DNA from: Clostridia bacterium
GTDB taxonomy: Bacteria > Bacillota > Clostridia > Oscillospirales > Acutalibacteraceae
Direction of reading: 5' to 3'
Length of the DNA stretch: 64,000 nt
NCBI GenBank assembly: GCA_017438845.1
Contig: JAFRUO010000009.1
Span: 1 to 64,000 of the forward strand
In this document: in pieces, positions 34,095 to 42,130 of the stretch
Numbering within the stretch: the first letter of the stretch is position 1
How the letters are laid out: every line of letters begins with the position of its first letter
Program-made: the position numbers and the translations under genes
Notes under the pieces: model-generated
Told to the model about the DNA's origin: nothing
Database searches by the model: none
What the model saw: only the letters and a program-made list of their open reading frames with translations

Positions 34095-35369
34095 ATGTCA
34101 AAACCGTTGGCGGACAGGCTCAGACCTGAAAAAATTGAAGACATGGTAGGACAGGGGCATCTTCTCGGCGAGGGTAAGCCCCTTAGAAATATTATTGAGT
34201 CCGGCACATTGCCGAACATGATTTTCTACGGTCCGTCCGGCACGGGCAAAACAACGCTTGCGAGGATAATTGCAAACGCCACAAACCGTAAGCTGCACAA
34301 GCTCAACGGCACAAACGCCACTATTTCCGACATCAAGGAAATTGTTTCCGAGCTTGACACGCTGGCGGCGCCGAACGGCATTTTGCTTTATCTTGACGAA
34401 ATTCAGTATTTTAACAAAAAACAGCAGCAGTCGCTGCTTGAATATATTGAAAACGGGGCGATTACCCTTATTGCCTCAACAACGGAAAATCCGTATTTTT
34501 ATGTTTACAGCGCGGTGCTCAGCCGTTCAACGGTATTTGAGTTTAAAAGTGTAAGTGAAGCGGAGGTAGTGCCCGCGGTCGAGCGCGGCTTTGCGTTCCT
34601 TGAAAACGAATACGGAGAAGACGCCGAGGTTGAGGACGGCGTTTGTCTGCATATAGCCACCGCTTGCGGCGGCGACGTCAGGAAGGCGCTTAATTTTGTT
34701 GAGCTTGCATATCTGAGCGCACCCACGGCTGACAAAAAAAGAAAAATCACACTCGAAAGCCTTGAGTCGCTTACAAACAAAAACTCCTTTCGTTACGACA
34801 AGGCGGGCGACGAGCATTACGATATTATTTCGGCTTATCAGAAATCAATGAGGGGCTCGGACGCAGACGCGGCGCTTCACTATCTTGCAAGACTGCTTGA
34901 GGCGGGCGATTTACCGTCAGCGACAAGAAGGCTGATGGTCTGTGCGTGCGAGGATGTAGGGCTTGCCTATCCGCAGATTATCCCCATTGTAAAGTCGGCG
35001 GTTGACATTGCCCTTGCCGTAGGGCTTCCCGAGGCGAAAATACCGCTTGCGGATGCGGTCATACTCGTTTGCAACAGTCCGAAATCAAATTCGGGAGTTA
35101 TGGCGATTGACGCCGCCCTTGCCGATGTTCAGTCGGGCAATTTCGGCAGAATACCCCGTCAGCTTCAGAACAAGCATTTTGACGGCGAGGACAATCAGAA
35201 CAAGGGGCAGTTTTATCTGTACCCTCATTCCTACCCGAACCACTATGTTGTTCAGCAGTATCTGCCCGATGAAATAAAAAACGCCGAATACTATGTACCC
35301 GGTGAAAACAAAAACGAGCAGGCGGCGAAGGAGTATTGGGAGAAGATTAAAGGAAAGAATAAAAAGTAA
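34095..35369 (+). CDS. rarA: Replication-associated recombination protein A (RarA/MgsA)
   Basis: A 424-residue AAA+ ATPase. Walker A FYGPSGTGKTT near residue 45-54, Walker B LYLDEIQYF near 97, sensor I region STTENP, and the C-terminal tetramerisation domain with the signature SKNSNSGVMAIDAAL and FYLYPHSYPNHYV. RarA acts at stalled replication forks with the clamp loader family. The opening KPLADRLRPEKIEDMVGQGH is typical. Ends in a clear terminator. Confidence 0.96.
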   Translation: MSKPLADRLRPEKIEDMVGQGHLLGEGKPLRNIIESGTLPNMIFYGPSGTGKTTLARIIANATNRKLHKLNGTNATISDIKEIVSELDTLAAPNGILLYLDEIQYFNKKQQQSLLEYIENGAITLIASTTENPYFYVYSAVLSRSTVFEFKSVSEAEVVPAVERGFAFLENEYGEDAEVEDGVCLHIATACGGDVRKALNFVELAYLSAPTADKKRKITLESLESLTNKNSFRYDKAGDEHYDIISAYQKSMRGSDADAALHYLARLLEAGDLPSATRRLMVCACEDVGLAYPQIIPIVKSAVDIALAVGLPEAKIPLADAVILVCNSPKSNSGVMAIDAALADVQSGNFGRIPRQLQNKHFDGEDNQNKGQFYLYPHSYPNHYVVQQYLPDEIKNAEYYVPGENKNEQAAKEYWEKIKGKNKK

Positions 35370-35372
35370 GAA

Positions 35373-35399
35373 AGACGGGCATAATGCCCGTCTGTTTTT
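35373..35399 (+). terminator. Terminator after rarA
   Basis: AGACGGGC (35373-35380) pairs with GCCCGTCT (35386-35393), loop ATAAT, followed by GTTTTT. Confidence 0.9.
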
Positions 35400-35503
35400 A
35401 TTATGTCAAGCCTTGACCGACGGTTGAAAATTGACCTACGACCGTATAGTATCGGGAATGAATGAAGTTCTACTTTAATTCGACCGGTTTTTTTCGCCGG
35501 CTA

Positions 35504-35532
35504 TTGAAAAGCTCAGCTTTGACGGATATAAT
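35504..35532 (+). promoter_or_regulatory. Promoter of the XRE-membrane protein gene
   Basis: TTGAAA (35504-35509), a 17-base spacer and a perfect TATAAT (35527-35532), about 43 bases before the ATG at 35576. Confidence 0.82.
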
Positions 35533-35575
35533 TTAAGCTGTAGTCAGAAGAGATATGTATTGTAGGTGAAAATCT

Positions 35576-37285
35576 ATGGAAGACAAATACTTGTTTGGCA
35601 ATAGGATTTACGAGTTGAGAATACAGAAAGGCTTAACTCAAAAGGAGTTGGGCAAGCTTCTCGGCGTTTCAAACAAAGCGGTTTCAAAATGGGAAACAGG
35701 CGCCGCAAAGCCGAGAGTCGATATTATTAATAAGCTTTCTCAAATACTGGGCGTGAATGTCAGCGAGCTGCTCGGCGAGGAAGAGGCTGTTGCAGAAGGT
35801 CGGAATGACGGTCAGCTTCAAAACTATTTAAATTATTTTGAAGCACAGTCAAAAAAGCTTGAACAGAGGTTTAAACTGACAAAGGCAATTATAATTGCCT
35901 TTGCTTTCGGGCTGTTGGTTTTGTCCGTTGTTGATTTGATACATGAACTCACAAAAGGAAATGCCGTAGATTATATTTCATTGGCTGCGTCCGTAATATG
36001 CTGCTCGTCCTATGCCTTGATAATGCTGCGACTGATAACCAAGATATACTACTCCGAAGGCTTGTCAAAGCCAAAGAGAATATCACGGCTGTACTTTTAT
36101 TTCGGCGTTGCAACCTTGATTATTGAAGCAATTTACCTTGTGAATAACATTATCGGAGTTAAACTTGCATATAGCTTTGAAATACTATACGGCGAACATA
36201 TCACAACAGCGGTAATAATAATTTGGATGTTTGTTCTTGCCGTCTTATACGGTAGGGAAAACAAAAACATTTTGAAGATTAACCCTTTGGTTTTTGTTTA
36301 TGTATTGTTTGCTTTAACAGGTATATACATAGTATTGTGCGACAGTGATATTCTGCTTTATGCGTTTTTGGTTTTGTTTGCAATAAGATCGGCAATTGTT
36401 AAATTTGAATGGTGCGAAATAGCCGAAAAGGTTAATACGGACTATCGGGAAAAACCTCGGGTAATTACAAAAAGGTACTATGTATTTGTTGCGGCTGTAT
36501 CAATAATTATTGTTGCTTTATTGTCTACGTCAACTTTAGCGGCGCCCTATATTATGTATAAAACCATTTATTCCGATACCCCCGAATATTTAAAACAGCC
36601 GATTGAAGAATACCGCAACTATTCTTTAAGCTTTAAAGAAAACGAAGCTCAAAAAATTGATTTTGAAAACATAAGCTTTTTGTGTCCTGCGGAATGGGAA
36701 GTTGAGTATTATGCGAATGATGACTACCGCTGTATAAAATACCGCAACGAAAAGAACGGGAACACTATGCTCGTAAATTCACAAGAGAATTATAACGAGC
36801 TTGTCAACGTTGCTCCTGACGATGAGGATTTCAGCAAAATGGATAAAGAATCCCAACAGGAGCTGGTTGAATATCAAATCAAGCAGAAAAAAGCGGACAG
36901 ACTGTTTAAAAAATATTTTAATATGCCGATCGATATGAATATCTATCAAGCTGATTATCTGATATACAGAGTTGATTTAAGAAATGTAAAATGGTATCAG
37001 ACCGAAAAACTGACAGCTTACTGTATCGCACTGTTCATAAAGAATACCACTTCCTCACTGTGCGATAAAGCTGAGTACTTTGAAACCGAGAATCAACGAG
37101 GCTTTATTACTTTTCATAATGCAGGGGTAGGGGAGCAAAGAAGAATGTGCGAAGTGTTATTGTTTAAAGGCGACGGTATGGGCAACGAAAAATACTATCA
37201 GCTTTTGTTTGGATTTCAAAACGAGTCCGAAGATGAGTACGCACAGACGATTAGCAAAATAATCAATTCGGCGGAATTTAAATAA
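35576..37285 (+). CDS. XRE-type HTH regulator fused to a multi-pass membrane and outer domain
   Basis: A 569-residue protein. Residues 8-65 are a Cro/CI helix-turn-helix (RIYELRIQKGLTQKELGKLL, NKAVSKWETGAAKP). After a short coiled segment come six or seven hydrophobic helices (about 102-125, 138-160, 175-200, 215-235, 245-280, 308-330). From about 335 to the end is a soluble region, probably outside, with a mixed strand/helix pattern (FLCPAEWEVEYYANDDYRC). One-component membrane regulators of this design sense a cell-surface signal and act directly on DNA. The ligand is unknown. It is monocistronic and ends beside the tRNA-Ser-like repeats. Confidence 0.78.
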   Translation: MEDKYLFGNRIYELRIQKGLTQKELGKLLGVSNKAVSKWETGAAKPRVDIINKLSQILGVNVSELLGEEEAVAEGRNDGQLQNYLNYFEAQSKKLEQRFKLTKAIIIAFAFGLLVLSVVDLIHELTKGNAVDYISLAASVICCSSYALIMLRLITKIYYSEGLSKPKRISRLYFYFGVATLIIEAIYLVNNIIGVKLAYSFEILYGEHITTAVIIIWMFVLAVLYGRENKNILKINPLVFVYVLFALTGIYIVLCDSDILLYAFLVLFAIRSAIVKFEWCEIAEKVNTDYREKPRVITKRYYVFVAAVSIIIVALLSTSTLAAPYIMYKTIYSDTPEYLKQPIEEYRNYSLSFKENEAQKIDFENISFLCPAEWEVEYYANDDYRCIKYRNEKNGNTMLVNSQENYNELVNVAPDDEDFSKMDKESQQELVEYQIKQKKADRLFKKYFNMPIDMNIYQADYLIYRVDLRNVKWYQTEKLTAYCIALFIKNTTSSLCDKAEYFETENQRGFITFHNAGVGEQRRMCEVLLFKGDGMGNEKYYQLLFGFQNESEDEYAQTISKIINSAEFK

Positions 37286-37318
37286 TTGCCTGAAAACAGC
37301 GGCTTGTTATTCTCTTTT

Positions 37319-37350
37319 GCAAGATGGACGTATACGAGTTCGAGTCTCTC
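37319..37350. repeat. tRNA-Ser-related repeat, truncated copy 0
   Basis: Thirty-two bases identical to the right end of copy 3 (37883-37914), ending in TTCGAGTCTCTC, the T-arm sequence of the tRNA-Ser at 39.1 kb. Only the right end is present, directly after the XRE-membrane gene, so the array is truncated at this side. Confidence 0.75.
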
Positions 37351-37375
37351 TGCTTTATCTTAATTATCACGAAAC

Positions 37376-37405
37376 AAAAAGGATACCCAAAGGGGTATCC
37401 TTTTT
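37376..37405 (-). terminator. Terminator-like hairpin linked to repeat copy 1
   Basis: AAAAAGGATACCC and GGGGTATCCTTTTT pair around a short AAA loop. On the minus strand the hairpin begins three bases after the CCA-like end of copy 1 and is followed by T-rich sequence, so it mimics a tRNA gene's terminator. The same hairpin recurs at 37564-37593. Confidence 0.75.
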
Positions 37406-37408
37406 GCT

Positions 37409-37538
37409 TGGCGCGGAAGGAGAGACTCGCAGTGCTGTGCACTGCGGAATTTGCTTCGCAAATTAATTCGATTATATGTCCCTTGCTCCTCCGCCTGCGG
37501 CGAACCGCTCGACATGGACGAAAACGTTCGAGCCTCTC
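37409..37538. repeat. tRNA-Ser-related 130-bp repeat, copy 1
   Basis: The left end TGGCGCGGAAGGAGAGACTC equals the complement of the last 20 bases (with CCA) of tRNA-Ser(GCT) at 39060-39150. The right end CGTTCGAGCCTCTC is the T-arm in the other orientation, so GAGAGACTCG and CGAGYCTCTC are terminal inverted repeats. Inside are small palindromes (GCAGTGCTGTGCACTGC, GAATTTGCTTCGCAAATT). Differs from copy 2 at only a few positions. The frames crossing it are not credible genes. Confidence 0.8.
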
Positions 37539-37563
37539 TTTGTTAACTTAATCATCACGAAAC

Positions 37564-37593
37564 AAAAAGGATACCCAAAGGGGTATCCTTTTT
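37564..37593 (-). terminator. Terminator-like hairpin linked to repeat copy 2
   Basis: Identical to the hairpin before copy 1 (GGATACCC/GGGTATCC with A- and T-tracts). Its exact conservation together with the repeat shows that hairpin and repeat were duplicated as one unit. Confidence 0.75.
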
Positions 37594-37596
37594 GCT

Positions 37597-37726
37597 TGGC
37601 GCGGAAGGAGAGACTCGCAGTGCTGCGCACTGCGGAATTTGCTCCGCAAATCAATCCGATTATATGTCCCTTGCTCCTCCGCCTGCGGCGAACCGCTCGA
37701 CATGGACGAAAACGTTCGAGTCTCTC
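37597..37726. repeat. tRNA-Ser-related 130-bp repeat, copy 2
   Basis: Same length and ends as copy 1, with compensated changes in the internal palindromes (GCAGTGCTGCGCACTGC). Paired changes keeping the small stems suggest the folded form matters. Right end CGAGTCTCTC. Confidence 0.8.
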
Positions 37727-37746
37727 ACTTATAATATACACAACAA

Positions 37747-37782
37747 GAAAAGCAGATAAGACAAAAGTCTTATCTGCTTTTC
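37747..37782 (-). terminator. Terminator-like hairpin linked to repeat copy 3
   Basis: GAAAAGCAGATAAGAC pairs perfectly with GTCTTATCTGCTTTTC around AAAA. Its sequence differs completely from the hairpins of copies 1 and 2 but takes the same position, directly next to the tRNA-like CCA end of copy 3. Confidence 0.7.
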
Positions 37783-37914
37783 TGGCGCGGAAGGAGAGAC
37801 TCGCAGTGCTACGCACTGCGGAATTTGCTTCGCAAATTAATTCGATTATATGTCCGTCTCGCTCCGCCTGCGGCGAACCGTCGCAAGATGGACGTATACG
37901 AGTTCGAGTCTCTC
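37783..37914. repeat. tRNA-Ser-related 132-bp repeat, copy 3
   Basis: Same left end as copies 1 and 2; the right third differs (GTCGCAAGATGGACGTATACGA) and matches copy 0. Ends CGAGTCTCTC. The IS30 element begins 33 bases further right. Confidence 0.78.
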
Positions 37915-37945
37915 CAAGAACTACAGAACAAAGTGATTTGTCAAA

Positions 37946-38911
37946 CTAAGTGCAACACCTTTCAAGTTCGAAGTCCCATAAATCTTGGGCAGAATGAAAA
38001 TTTAAAACTTTACGAGGTCTGGCGTTAATCAACGCCAGATTCTTTTTTAGAGTAACAGGACTGACACGGGAAAGGTTTCTGCCTTTAGGATAAAACTCTC
38101 TTAAAAGACCGTTGCAATTTTCGTTGCTGCCTTTTTGCCATGCACAATACGGGTCTGCAAAATACACATCGCAATTAAGAGCTTGTTCGATTTCAGACCA
38201 ATTAGCAAATTCAGTACCTCTGTCACAGGTGATGCTTTTAACAAGCTCATCAGGAAATTGAGAAAGAGTTTCGATAATTGTCTTTGCCATTGTATCAGCC
38301 TTTTTGTTTGGCATTTTAACGGCAATGTAAAAGCGTGTTTTTCTCTCTACAAGAGTAGCAAAGCATGCTTTACTTTTTCCTAATCCGCTTACAACCGTAT
38401 CTGCTTCCCAATGTCCTGCAACATCCCGTTTGTATACGCTTTTATCTCGCTTTCTGATTGATTTGCCTTTATTGAATTTCCCTCGTGTTTCAACGGCTCC
38501 GTGTGATTTACCTTTTCTTCGTAACACTTTCAGATTTCCGTTAAGTAAGTATTTATCATACAGCCATCGGTATATCGTTCTCCAGCTCGGCAAAGGTAAC
38601 GGAGCCGGTGTGCAGGCTATTTGTTCCGGTGACCATGTTGCCAATAGCTTTTCTTCTATGTAGTCTATTGTTTCTTGATTCCAGTACATTCCTCTGTGAC
38701 AGTATGACCGCCGCAAAAAATATTTCTTTTGTGCTGTATGCGGATAATATGTCGGTATATCGTACATATGTGTACAATTCCTTCGCAGTTCTCTCGATAT
38801 TGTACTGACATTTCTTCCCACTAATTCAGCTATTTTTCGATAACTTAACCCTTCTACATAAAATTTTCGTATACAACAGCGCTCTTCTATGGTAAGATGG
38901 TTATAGCTCAT
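37946..38911 (-). CDS. IS30-family transposase
   Basis: A 321-residue transposase. The N-terminal helix-turn-helix (YNHLTIEERCCIRKFYVEGL, YRKIAELVGRNVSTISREL) is the IS30 hallmark. The DDE core is complete: D in GHWEADTVV near 171, D in TCDRGTEFAN near 228 and E in KGSNENCNGLLREFYPKG near 263. No frameshift is seen, so the element may be active. The stop codon lies within the left terminal inverted repeat. Confidence 0.95.
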   Translation of the reverse strand: MSYNHLTIEERCCIRKFYVEGLSYRKIAELVGRNVSTISRELRRNCTHMYDIPTYYPHTAQKKYFLRRSYCHRGMYWNQETIDYIEEKLLATWSPEQIACTPAPLPLPSWRTIYRWLYDKYLLNGNLKVLRRKGKSHGAVETRGKFNKGKSIRKRDKSVYKRDVAGHWEADTVVSGLGKSKACFATLVERKTRFYIAVKMPNKKADTMAKTIIETLSQFPDELVKSITCDRGTEFANWSEIEQALNCDVYFADPYCAWQKGSNENCNGLLREFYPKGRNLSRVSPVTLKKNLALINARPRKVLNFHSAQDLWDFELERCCT

Positions 38912-39000
38912 ACAGTTCCCTCCGTGTTCTTTGTTTGTGTCGTGACTTTCATTCTACACGAGAACTGTATGGGTTTTCAATATCTTTATCTGTTGCACTT
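37948..39000 (-). mobile_element. IS30-family insertion sequence
   Basis: AAGTGCAACA at 37948-37957 and its inverse TGTTGCACTT at 38991-39000 bound the transposase gene, giving an element of about 1.05 kb, typical of IS30 size. It is inserted between the tRNA-Ser-related repeat array and the terminator of the tRNA-Ser(GCT) gene. Target duplication was not identified with confidence. Confidence 0.85.
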
Positions 39001-39018
39001 GATAATATAATTCACCAA

Positions 39019-39060
39019 CAAAAATTAAACGGAATACCCTTTTGGGTATTCCGTTTAATT
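39019..39060 (-). terminator. Terminator of tRNA-Ser(GCT)
   Basis: AATTAAACGGAATACCC (39023-39039) pairs exactly with its complement at 39044-39060 around TTTT. On the minus strand the stem starts right at the CCA end of the tRNA and is followed by TTTTTG. Confidence 0.88.
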
Positions 39061-39150
39061 GGCGCGGAAGGAGAGACTCGAACTCTCGCACCGGTTTCCC
39101 GGCCTACGCCCTTAGCAGGGGCGCCTCGTCACCAACTTGAGTACTTCCGC
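39060..39150 (-). tRNA. tRNA-Ser (anticodon GCT)
   Basis: Ninety-one bases including encoded CCA. The acceptor GCGGAAG pairs with CTTCCGC, discriminator G. The anticodon stem-loop CCCCTGCTAAGGGCG-like region places GCT, reading AGC/AGU codons. A long variable arm (GGCCGGGAAACCGG) and T-arm GAGAG-TTCGAGT-CTCTC are present, as expected for class II serine tRNA. Its 3' end is the sequence repeated in the 37.4-37.9 kb array and its 5' end is duplicated at 39322. Confidence 0.96.
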
Positions 39151-39357
39151 AAATTGTAACTTATTTTTAAAATATTTAATTGTTTAAAGCTTGCCGAATG
39201 ACTCGGCGTGCGTGCCCTCTTGCGGTGCCCGGCTCTGCGGCACTGCCGTTTGCAATCGCCGACCGCTGCGCCGTTTTCACCTCGCTTCATCCGCCGCCGG
39301 CGGCGCTTCGGTGAAAACGCCCGTCACCAACTTGAGTACTTCCGCAAATTGTAACTT
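39127..39357. repeat. 36-bp direct repeat of the tRNA-Ser 5' end around a GC-rich segment
   Basis: The 36 bases at 39127-39162 (first 24 bases of tRNA-Ser(GCT) plus 12 upstream bases, complement) are repeated exactly at 39322-39357. The 159 bases between are GC-rich with small palindromes (CCGCCGCCGGCGGCG, CGTTTTCACC/GGTGAAAACG) and contain no gene. This could be a partial tRNA duplication or the footprint of a small element at the tRNA. Confidence 0.8.
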
Positions 39358-39416
39358 GTTTTAATAAGTATTCGTTTTTAACAATTGCTATACGGCTTTC
39401 CGTATAGCAATTGTTC

Positions 39417-39505
39417 TGGCGGAGAGGAAGGGATTCGAACCCTTGTGAGTTTGACCTCAAACGGTTTTCAAGACCGCCGCGTTATGACCACTTCGCTACC
39501 TCTCC
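39417..39505 (-). tRNA. tRNA-Ser (anticodon TGA)
   Basis: Eighty-nine bases with encoded CCA. Acceptor GGAGAGG pairs with CCTCTCC, discriminator G. The anticodon loop CTTGAAA within CGGTCTTGAAAACCG gives TGA, reading UCN codons. A long variable arm (TTTGAGGTCAAA) and T-arm AAGGG-TTCGAAT-CCCTT are intact. A perfect 16-bp hairpin at 39380-39415 follows its 3' end but lacks a T-tract. Confidence 0.96.
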
Positions 39506-39606
39506 GAATGGGCTTAATTATGTTATCATATTATCGTGCGTTTGTCAATCGAAAATTTAATAATTGCCCCGCCGCAAAATTACCGCCTCTCCTCAAACGG
39601 CGGTAA

Positions 39607-39834
39607 TTATAAGCTGAAATCAAACAGCTTGTCGGGCGTTACATCCAGCACGTCGCATATGTCGAAAATAACGTCAAGCGAAACGGCGCACTCGGAGGTT
39701 TCAATTCTGCTCATGTGTGTACGGCTTATGTTGACCTTTTCCGCAAGCTCGTTCTGCGAAAGCCCGCGAAGCTTTCTGTAATAGGCAATTTTGAGTCCGA
39801 GAGTTCTGTATTTACCGCTGTGTTCTTTCTTCAT
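39607..39834 (-). CDS. Small XRE-family transcriptional regulator
   Basis: A 75-residue single Cro/CI helix-turn-helix protein (LKIAYYRKLRGLSQNELAEK and SRTHMSRIETSECAVSLDVI). The ATG at 39834 has GAGGTGATAAAA upstream; a GTG nine bases earlier is less likely. It stands alone beside the tRNA-Ser genes. A TATACT box lies in the upstream AT-rich stretch. Target unknown. Confidence 0.85.
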   Translation of the reverse strand: MKKEHSGKYRTLGLKIAYYRKLRGLSQNELAEKVNISRTHMSRIETSECAVSLDVIFDICDVLDVTPDKLFDFSL

Positions 39835-40011
39835 TTTTATCACCTCGGATATAAGTATACCCTAAAAGAGTACAGAAATCTACACTTTTTTCAAAAAAAT
39901 TGACAGGAAACCGATTAAAGAACTGTACAGGGAAACATGTCGGTTATTATGCCGCGGAAGGAATTCCGTATAAAAACGGAAAATGTTTTCGTGTTTTAAC
40001 GTGGGCTTTTG

Positions 40012-40040
40012 TTGACGAAAAAAACTCCTTGTGATAAAAT
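40012..40040 (+). promoter_or_regulatory. Promoter of the YgjP-like gene
   Basis: TTGACG (40012-40017), 17-base spacer and TAAAAT (40035-40040), about 36 bases before the proposed GTG start. Confidence 0.7.
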
Positions 40041-40075
40041 TTTAGGCATATGATAGCCTGATCGGCGAAACGGAG

Positions 40076-40642
40076 GTGCAGGCTACGGATTACGAAATCA
40101 GAATAATACGTTCACGCCGCAGAACTCTCGGGCTTGAGATAACCTCGTCCGGCGAAATCGTGGCGCGTGCGCCGATGCGGATGAGCGAAAAGGAGATAAA
40201 CGCTTTTGTTACCGAAAAGCACAAATGGATAGAAAAGCATCTGACAAGGCTTCAAAAGGCAAGAGAGGCTGTGCCCGAAAGAAAGCTCAGCCGCGAGGAG
40301 CTTGACGCTCTTTACAAAAAGGCAAGGGAATATATACCCGAAAGGGCGCAGTACTATGCAAGGCTTCTCGGAGCGGATTACGGCAGGATTACCGTAAGGT
40401 GTCAGAAAACGAAGTGGGGCAGCTGCTCGTCAAAGGGCAACCTTAATTTTAACTGTCTTTTAATGCTTACGCCGCCCGAGGTAATCGACAGCGTTGTCGC
40501 TCACGAGATCTGTCATTTGAGGCATATGAACCATTCGGGAGAGTTTTACGCCCTGTTAAGGCAAATTTTTCCCGATTACGACAAATGCTCAAAATGGCTT
40601 AAAATCAACGGCGGAGCAATACTGCGTTCGGTGCACGGATAA
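40076..40642 (+). CDS. YgjP/SprT-like M48-type metallopeptidase
   Basis: A 188-residue protein of the YgjP/DUF45 family. The N-terminal strand region (RIIRSRRRTLGLEITSSGEI) and TKWGSCSSKGNLNFN lead to the zinc motif VVAHEICHLRHMNHS (HExxH with third ligand nearby) near residue 140. It is a predicted cytosolic zinc protease or metal-dependent hydrolase; no substrate is known. The GTG start lies almost on its GGAGG, which is unusually close, so the true start is not certain. Confidence 0.87.
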   Translation: MQATDYEIRIIRSRRRTLGLEITSSGEIVARAPMRMSEKEINAFVTEKHKWIEKHLTRLQKAREAVPERKLSREELDALYKKAREYIPERAQYYARLLGADYGRITVRCQKTKWGSCSSKGNLNFNCLLMLTPPEVIDSVVAHEICHLRHMNHSGEFYALLRQIFPDYDKCSKWLKINGGAILRSVHG

Positions 40643-40693
40643 AAAATATTAAAAAAATCGGCAAAAGGGCTTTTATTTTACAGCCGTTAGTGG

Positions 40694-40699
40694 TATAAT
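40694..40699 (+). promoter_or_regulatory. Extended -10 promoter of murA
   Basis: TGGTATAAT (extended -10) lies about 77 bases before the murA TTG start; no good -35 is seen at the right distance. Confidence 0.5.
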
Positions 40700-40775
40700 A
40701 TCCAAGATAATGTGGATTTTTATCTTCCAAAGCGAATGTATATATTGAAAAAAATACGCAGGGAGTGAGCCTTTT

Positions 40776-42071
40776 TTGGATAAGTTTGTTATTACAGGGG
40801 GAACTCCGCTGACAGGGGAAGTTACAATTAGCGGCGCGAAGAATGCGGTTGTCGCAATCCTGCCCGCAACCATACTTGCAGAGGATGTCTGCAGAATCGA
40901 AAACATCCCCAATATCAGCGATGTTTCAGCCATGATTAACATTTTAAGCATCATGGGTGCCCATGTTAAATATATAAATAAGAACACAATTGAAATAGAT
41001 ACAAGATATATCAATTCCTATGTAGTTGAGCATGAGCTTTCAAAGCAGCTCAGAGCTTCATACTACTTAATCGGCGCATTGCTCGGCCGCTTTAATCATG
41101 CCGAGGTTGCAATGCCCGGCGGATGCTATCTCGGCGTAAGACCGATTGACCAGCACATCAAGGGCTTTGAGGCGCTCGGCGCAACTGTTACCATGGAAGA
41201 AAACGCAATGGTAAACGCAAGAGCCGACAAGCTTCTCGGCAACTCGATTTACCTTGACGTCGTATCTGTCGGCGCAACTATCAACTGTATGCTTGCCGCA
41301 GTTAAGGCAAAGGGCCTTACAATAATCGAAAATGCCGCCAAGGAGCCGCATATCGTTGACCTTGCAAACTTCCTTAATACCCTCGGCGCGGACATCAGAG
41401 GCGCAGGTACGGATGTTATCAAAATCAGAGGCGTAGAAAAGCTTCACGGCTGCGAATACTCAATTATTCCCGACCAGATTGAAGCGGGCACATATATGGT
41501 TGCCGCCGCCGCAACTAAGGGTGATGTGCTTGTTAAGAACGTTATTCCCAAGCATCTTGAGTCAATTACCGCAAAGCTTATTGAGTGCGGAGTTGAAATT
41601 ACGGAATACGACGACTCGATCCGTGTCAGAATGACAAGACGTCCCGGCAAGTGCAACATTAAAACAATGCCCCATCCCGGCTTCCCGACCGATATGCAGC
41701 CTCAGTTTTCGGTGCTGCTCAGTCAGGCAAAGGGCATGAGCATTATTTCCGAAAGCGTGTGGGATAACCGCTTCCGTTATGCAGAGCAGCTTTCAAGAAT
41801 GGGCGCAGTCATACACGTTGACGGAAAGACCGCCGTTATTGAGGGCGTTGACGGGCTCAGGGGCGCTCCGATAAGAGCCGACGACCTGAGGGCGGGAGCC
41901 GCCATGATGATTGCAGGCTTTATCGCCGGAGGCGTTACCGAAATAGAGGACATTCACCACATTGAACGCGGATATGAAAACGTTGTTGAAAAATTCCGTG
42001 CGCTCGGCGCAAATATAGAAAGACGTGAATTCCCCGACGACGATCAGAAAATCCAGTTGGGTGCCGGCTGA
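40776..42071 (+). CDS. murA: UDP-N-acetylglucosamine 1-carboxyvinyltransferase
   Basis: A 431-residue enzyme for the first committed step of peptidoglycan synthesis, transferring enolpyruvate from PEP to UDP-GlcNAc. The N-terminal ISGAKNAVVAILPATILA holds the conserved K-N pair, and MPGGCYLGVRPIDQHIKGFE near 110-130 carries the active-site cysteine loop (the fosfomycin target). C-terminal VWDNRFRYAEQLSRMGA and DDLRAGAAMMIAGF are classic. TTG start with GGGAGTGAG upstream. Terminated by the following hairpin. Confidence 0.97.
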   Translation: MDKFVITGGTPLTGEVTISGAKNAVVAILPATILAEDVCRIENIPNISDVSAMINILSIMGAHVKYINKNTIEIDTRYINSYVVEHELSKQLRASYYLIGALLGRFNHAEVAMPGGCYLGVRPIDQHIKGFEALGATVTMEENAMVNARADKLLGNSIYLDVVSVGATINCMLAAVKAKGLTIIENAAKEPHIVDLANFLNTLGADIRGAGTDVIKIRGVEKLHGCEYSIIPDQIEAGTYMVAAAATKGDVLVKNVIPKHLESITAKLIECGVEITEYDDSIRVRMTRRPGKCNIKTMPHPGFPTDMQPQFSVLLSQAKGMSIISESVWDNRFRYAEQLSRMGAVIHVDGKTAVIEGVDGLRGAPIRADDLRAGAAMMIAGFIAGGVTEIEDIHHIERGYENVVEKFRALGANIERREFPDDDQKIQLGAG

Positions 42072-42078
42072 ACATGAT

Positions 42079-42110
42079 ACGGAGCCTTCCCGCTGCGGAA
42101 GACTCCGTTT
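42079..42110 (+). terminator. Terminator between murA and gltX
   Basis: ACGGAG/CTCCGT with an inner TTCC/GGAA extension around CGCTGC, followed by TTT and AATT. It lies eight bases past murA and 20 bases before gltX. Confidence 0.72.
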
Positions 42111-42130
42111 AATTGATAAGAGGTGTTTTT

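Noticed and set aside
37319..37914. Evenly spaced repeats that could suggest a CRISPR array
   Set aside because: The repeated part is 130 bp and the spacers contain conserved hairpins, not unique 30-40 bp spacers; no cas genes are near.
37324..37949. Open frames crossing the tRNA-Ser-like repeats
   Set aside because: They follow palindromes and terminator hairpins, have no ribosome sites, and the same peptide appears in several frames; they are repeat-derived.
39380..39415. Perfect 16-bp hairpin after tRNA-Ser(TGA) as a terminator
   Set aside because: No T-tract follows on the tRNA strand, so I did not list it as a terminator even though the stem is strong.
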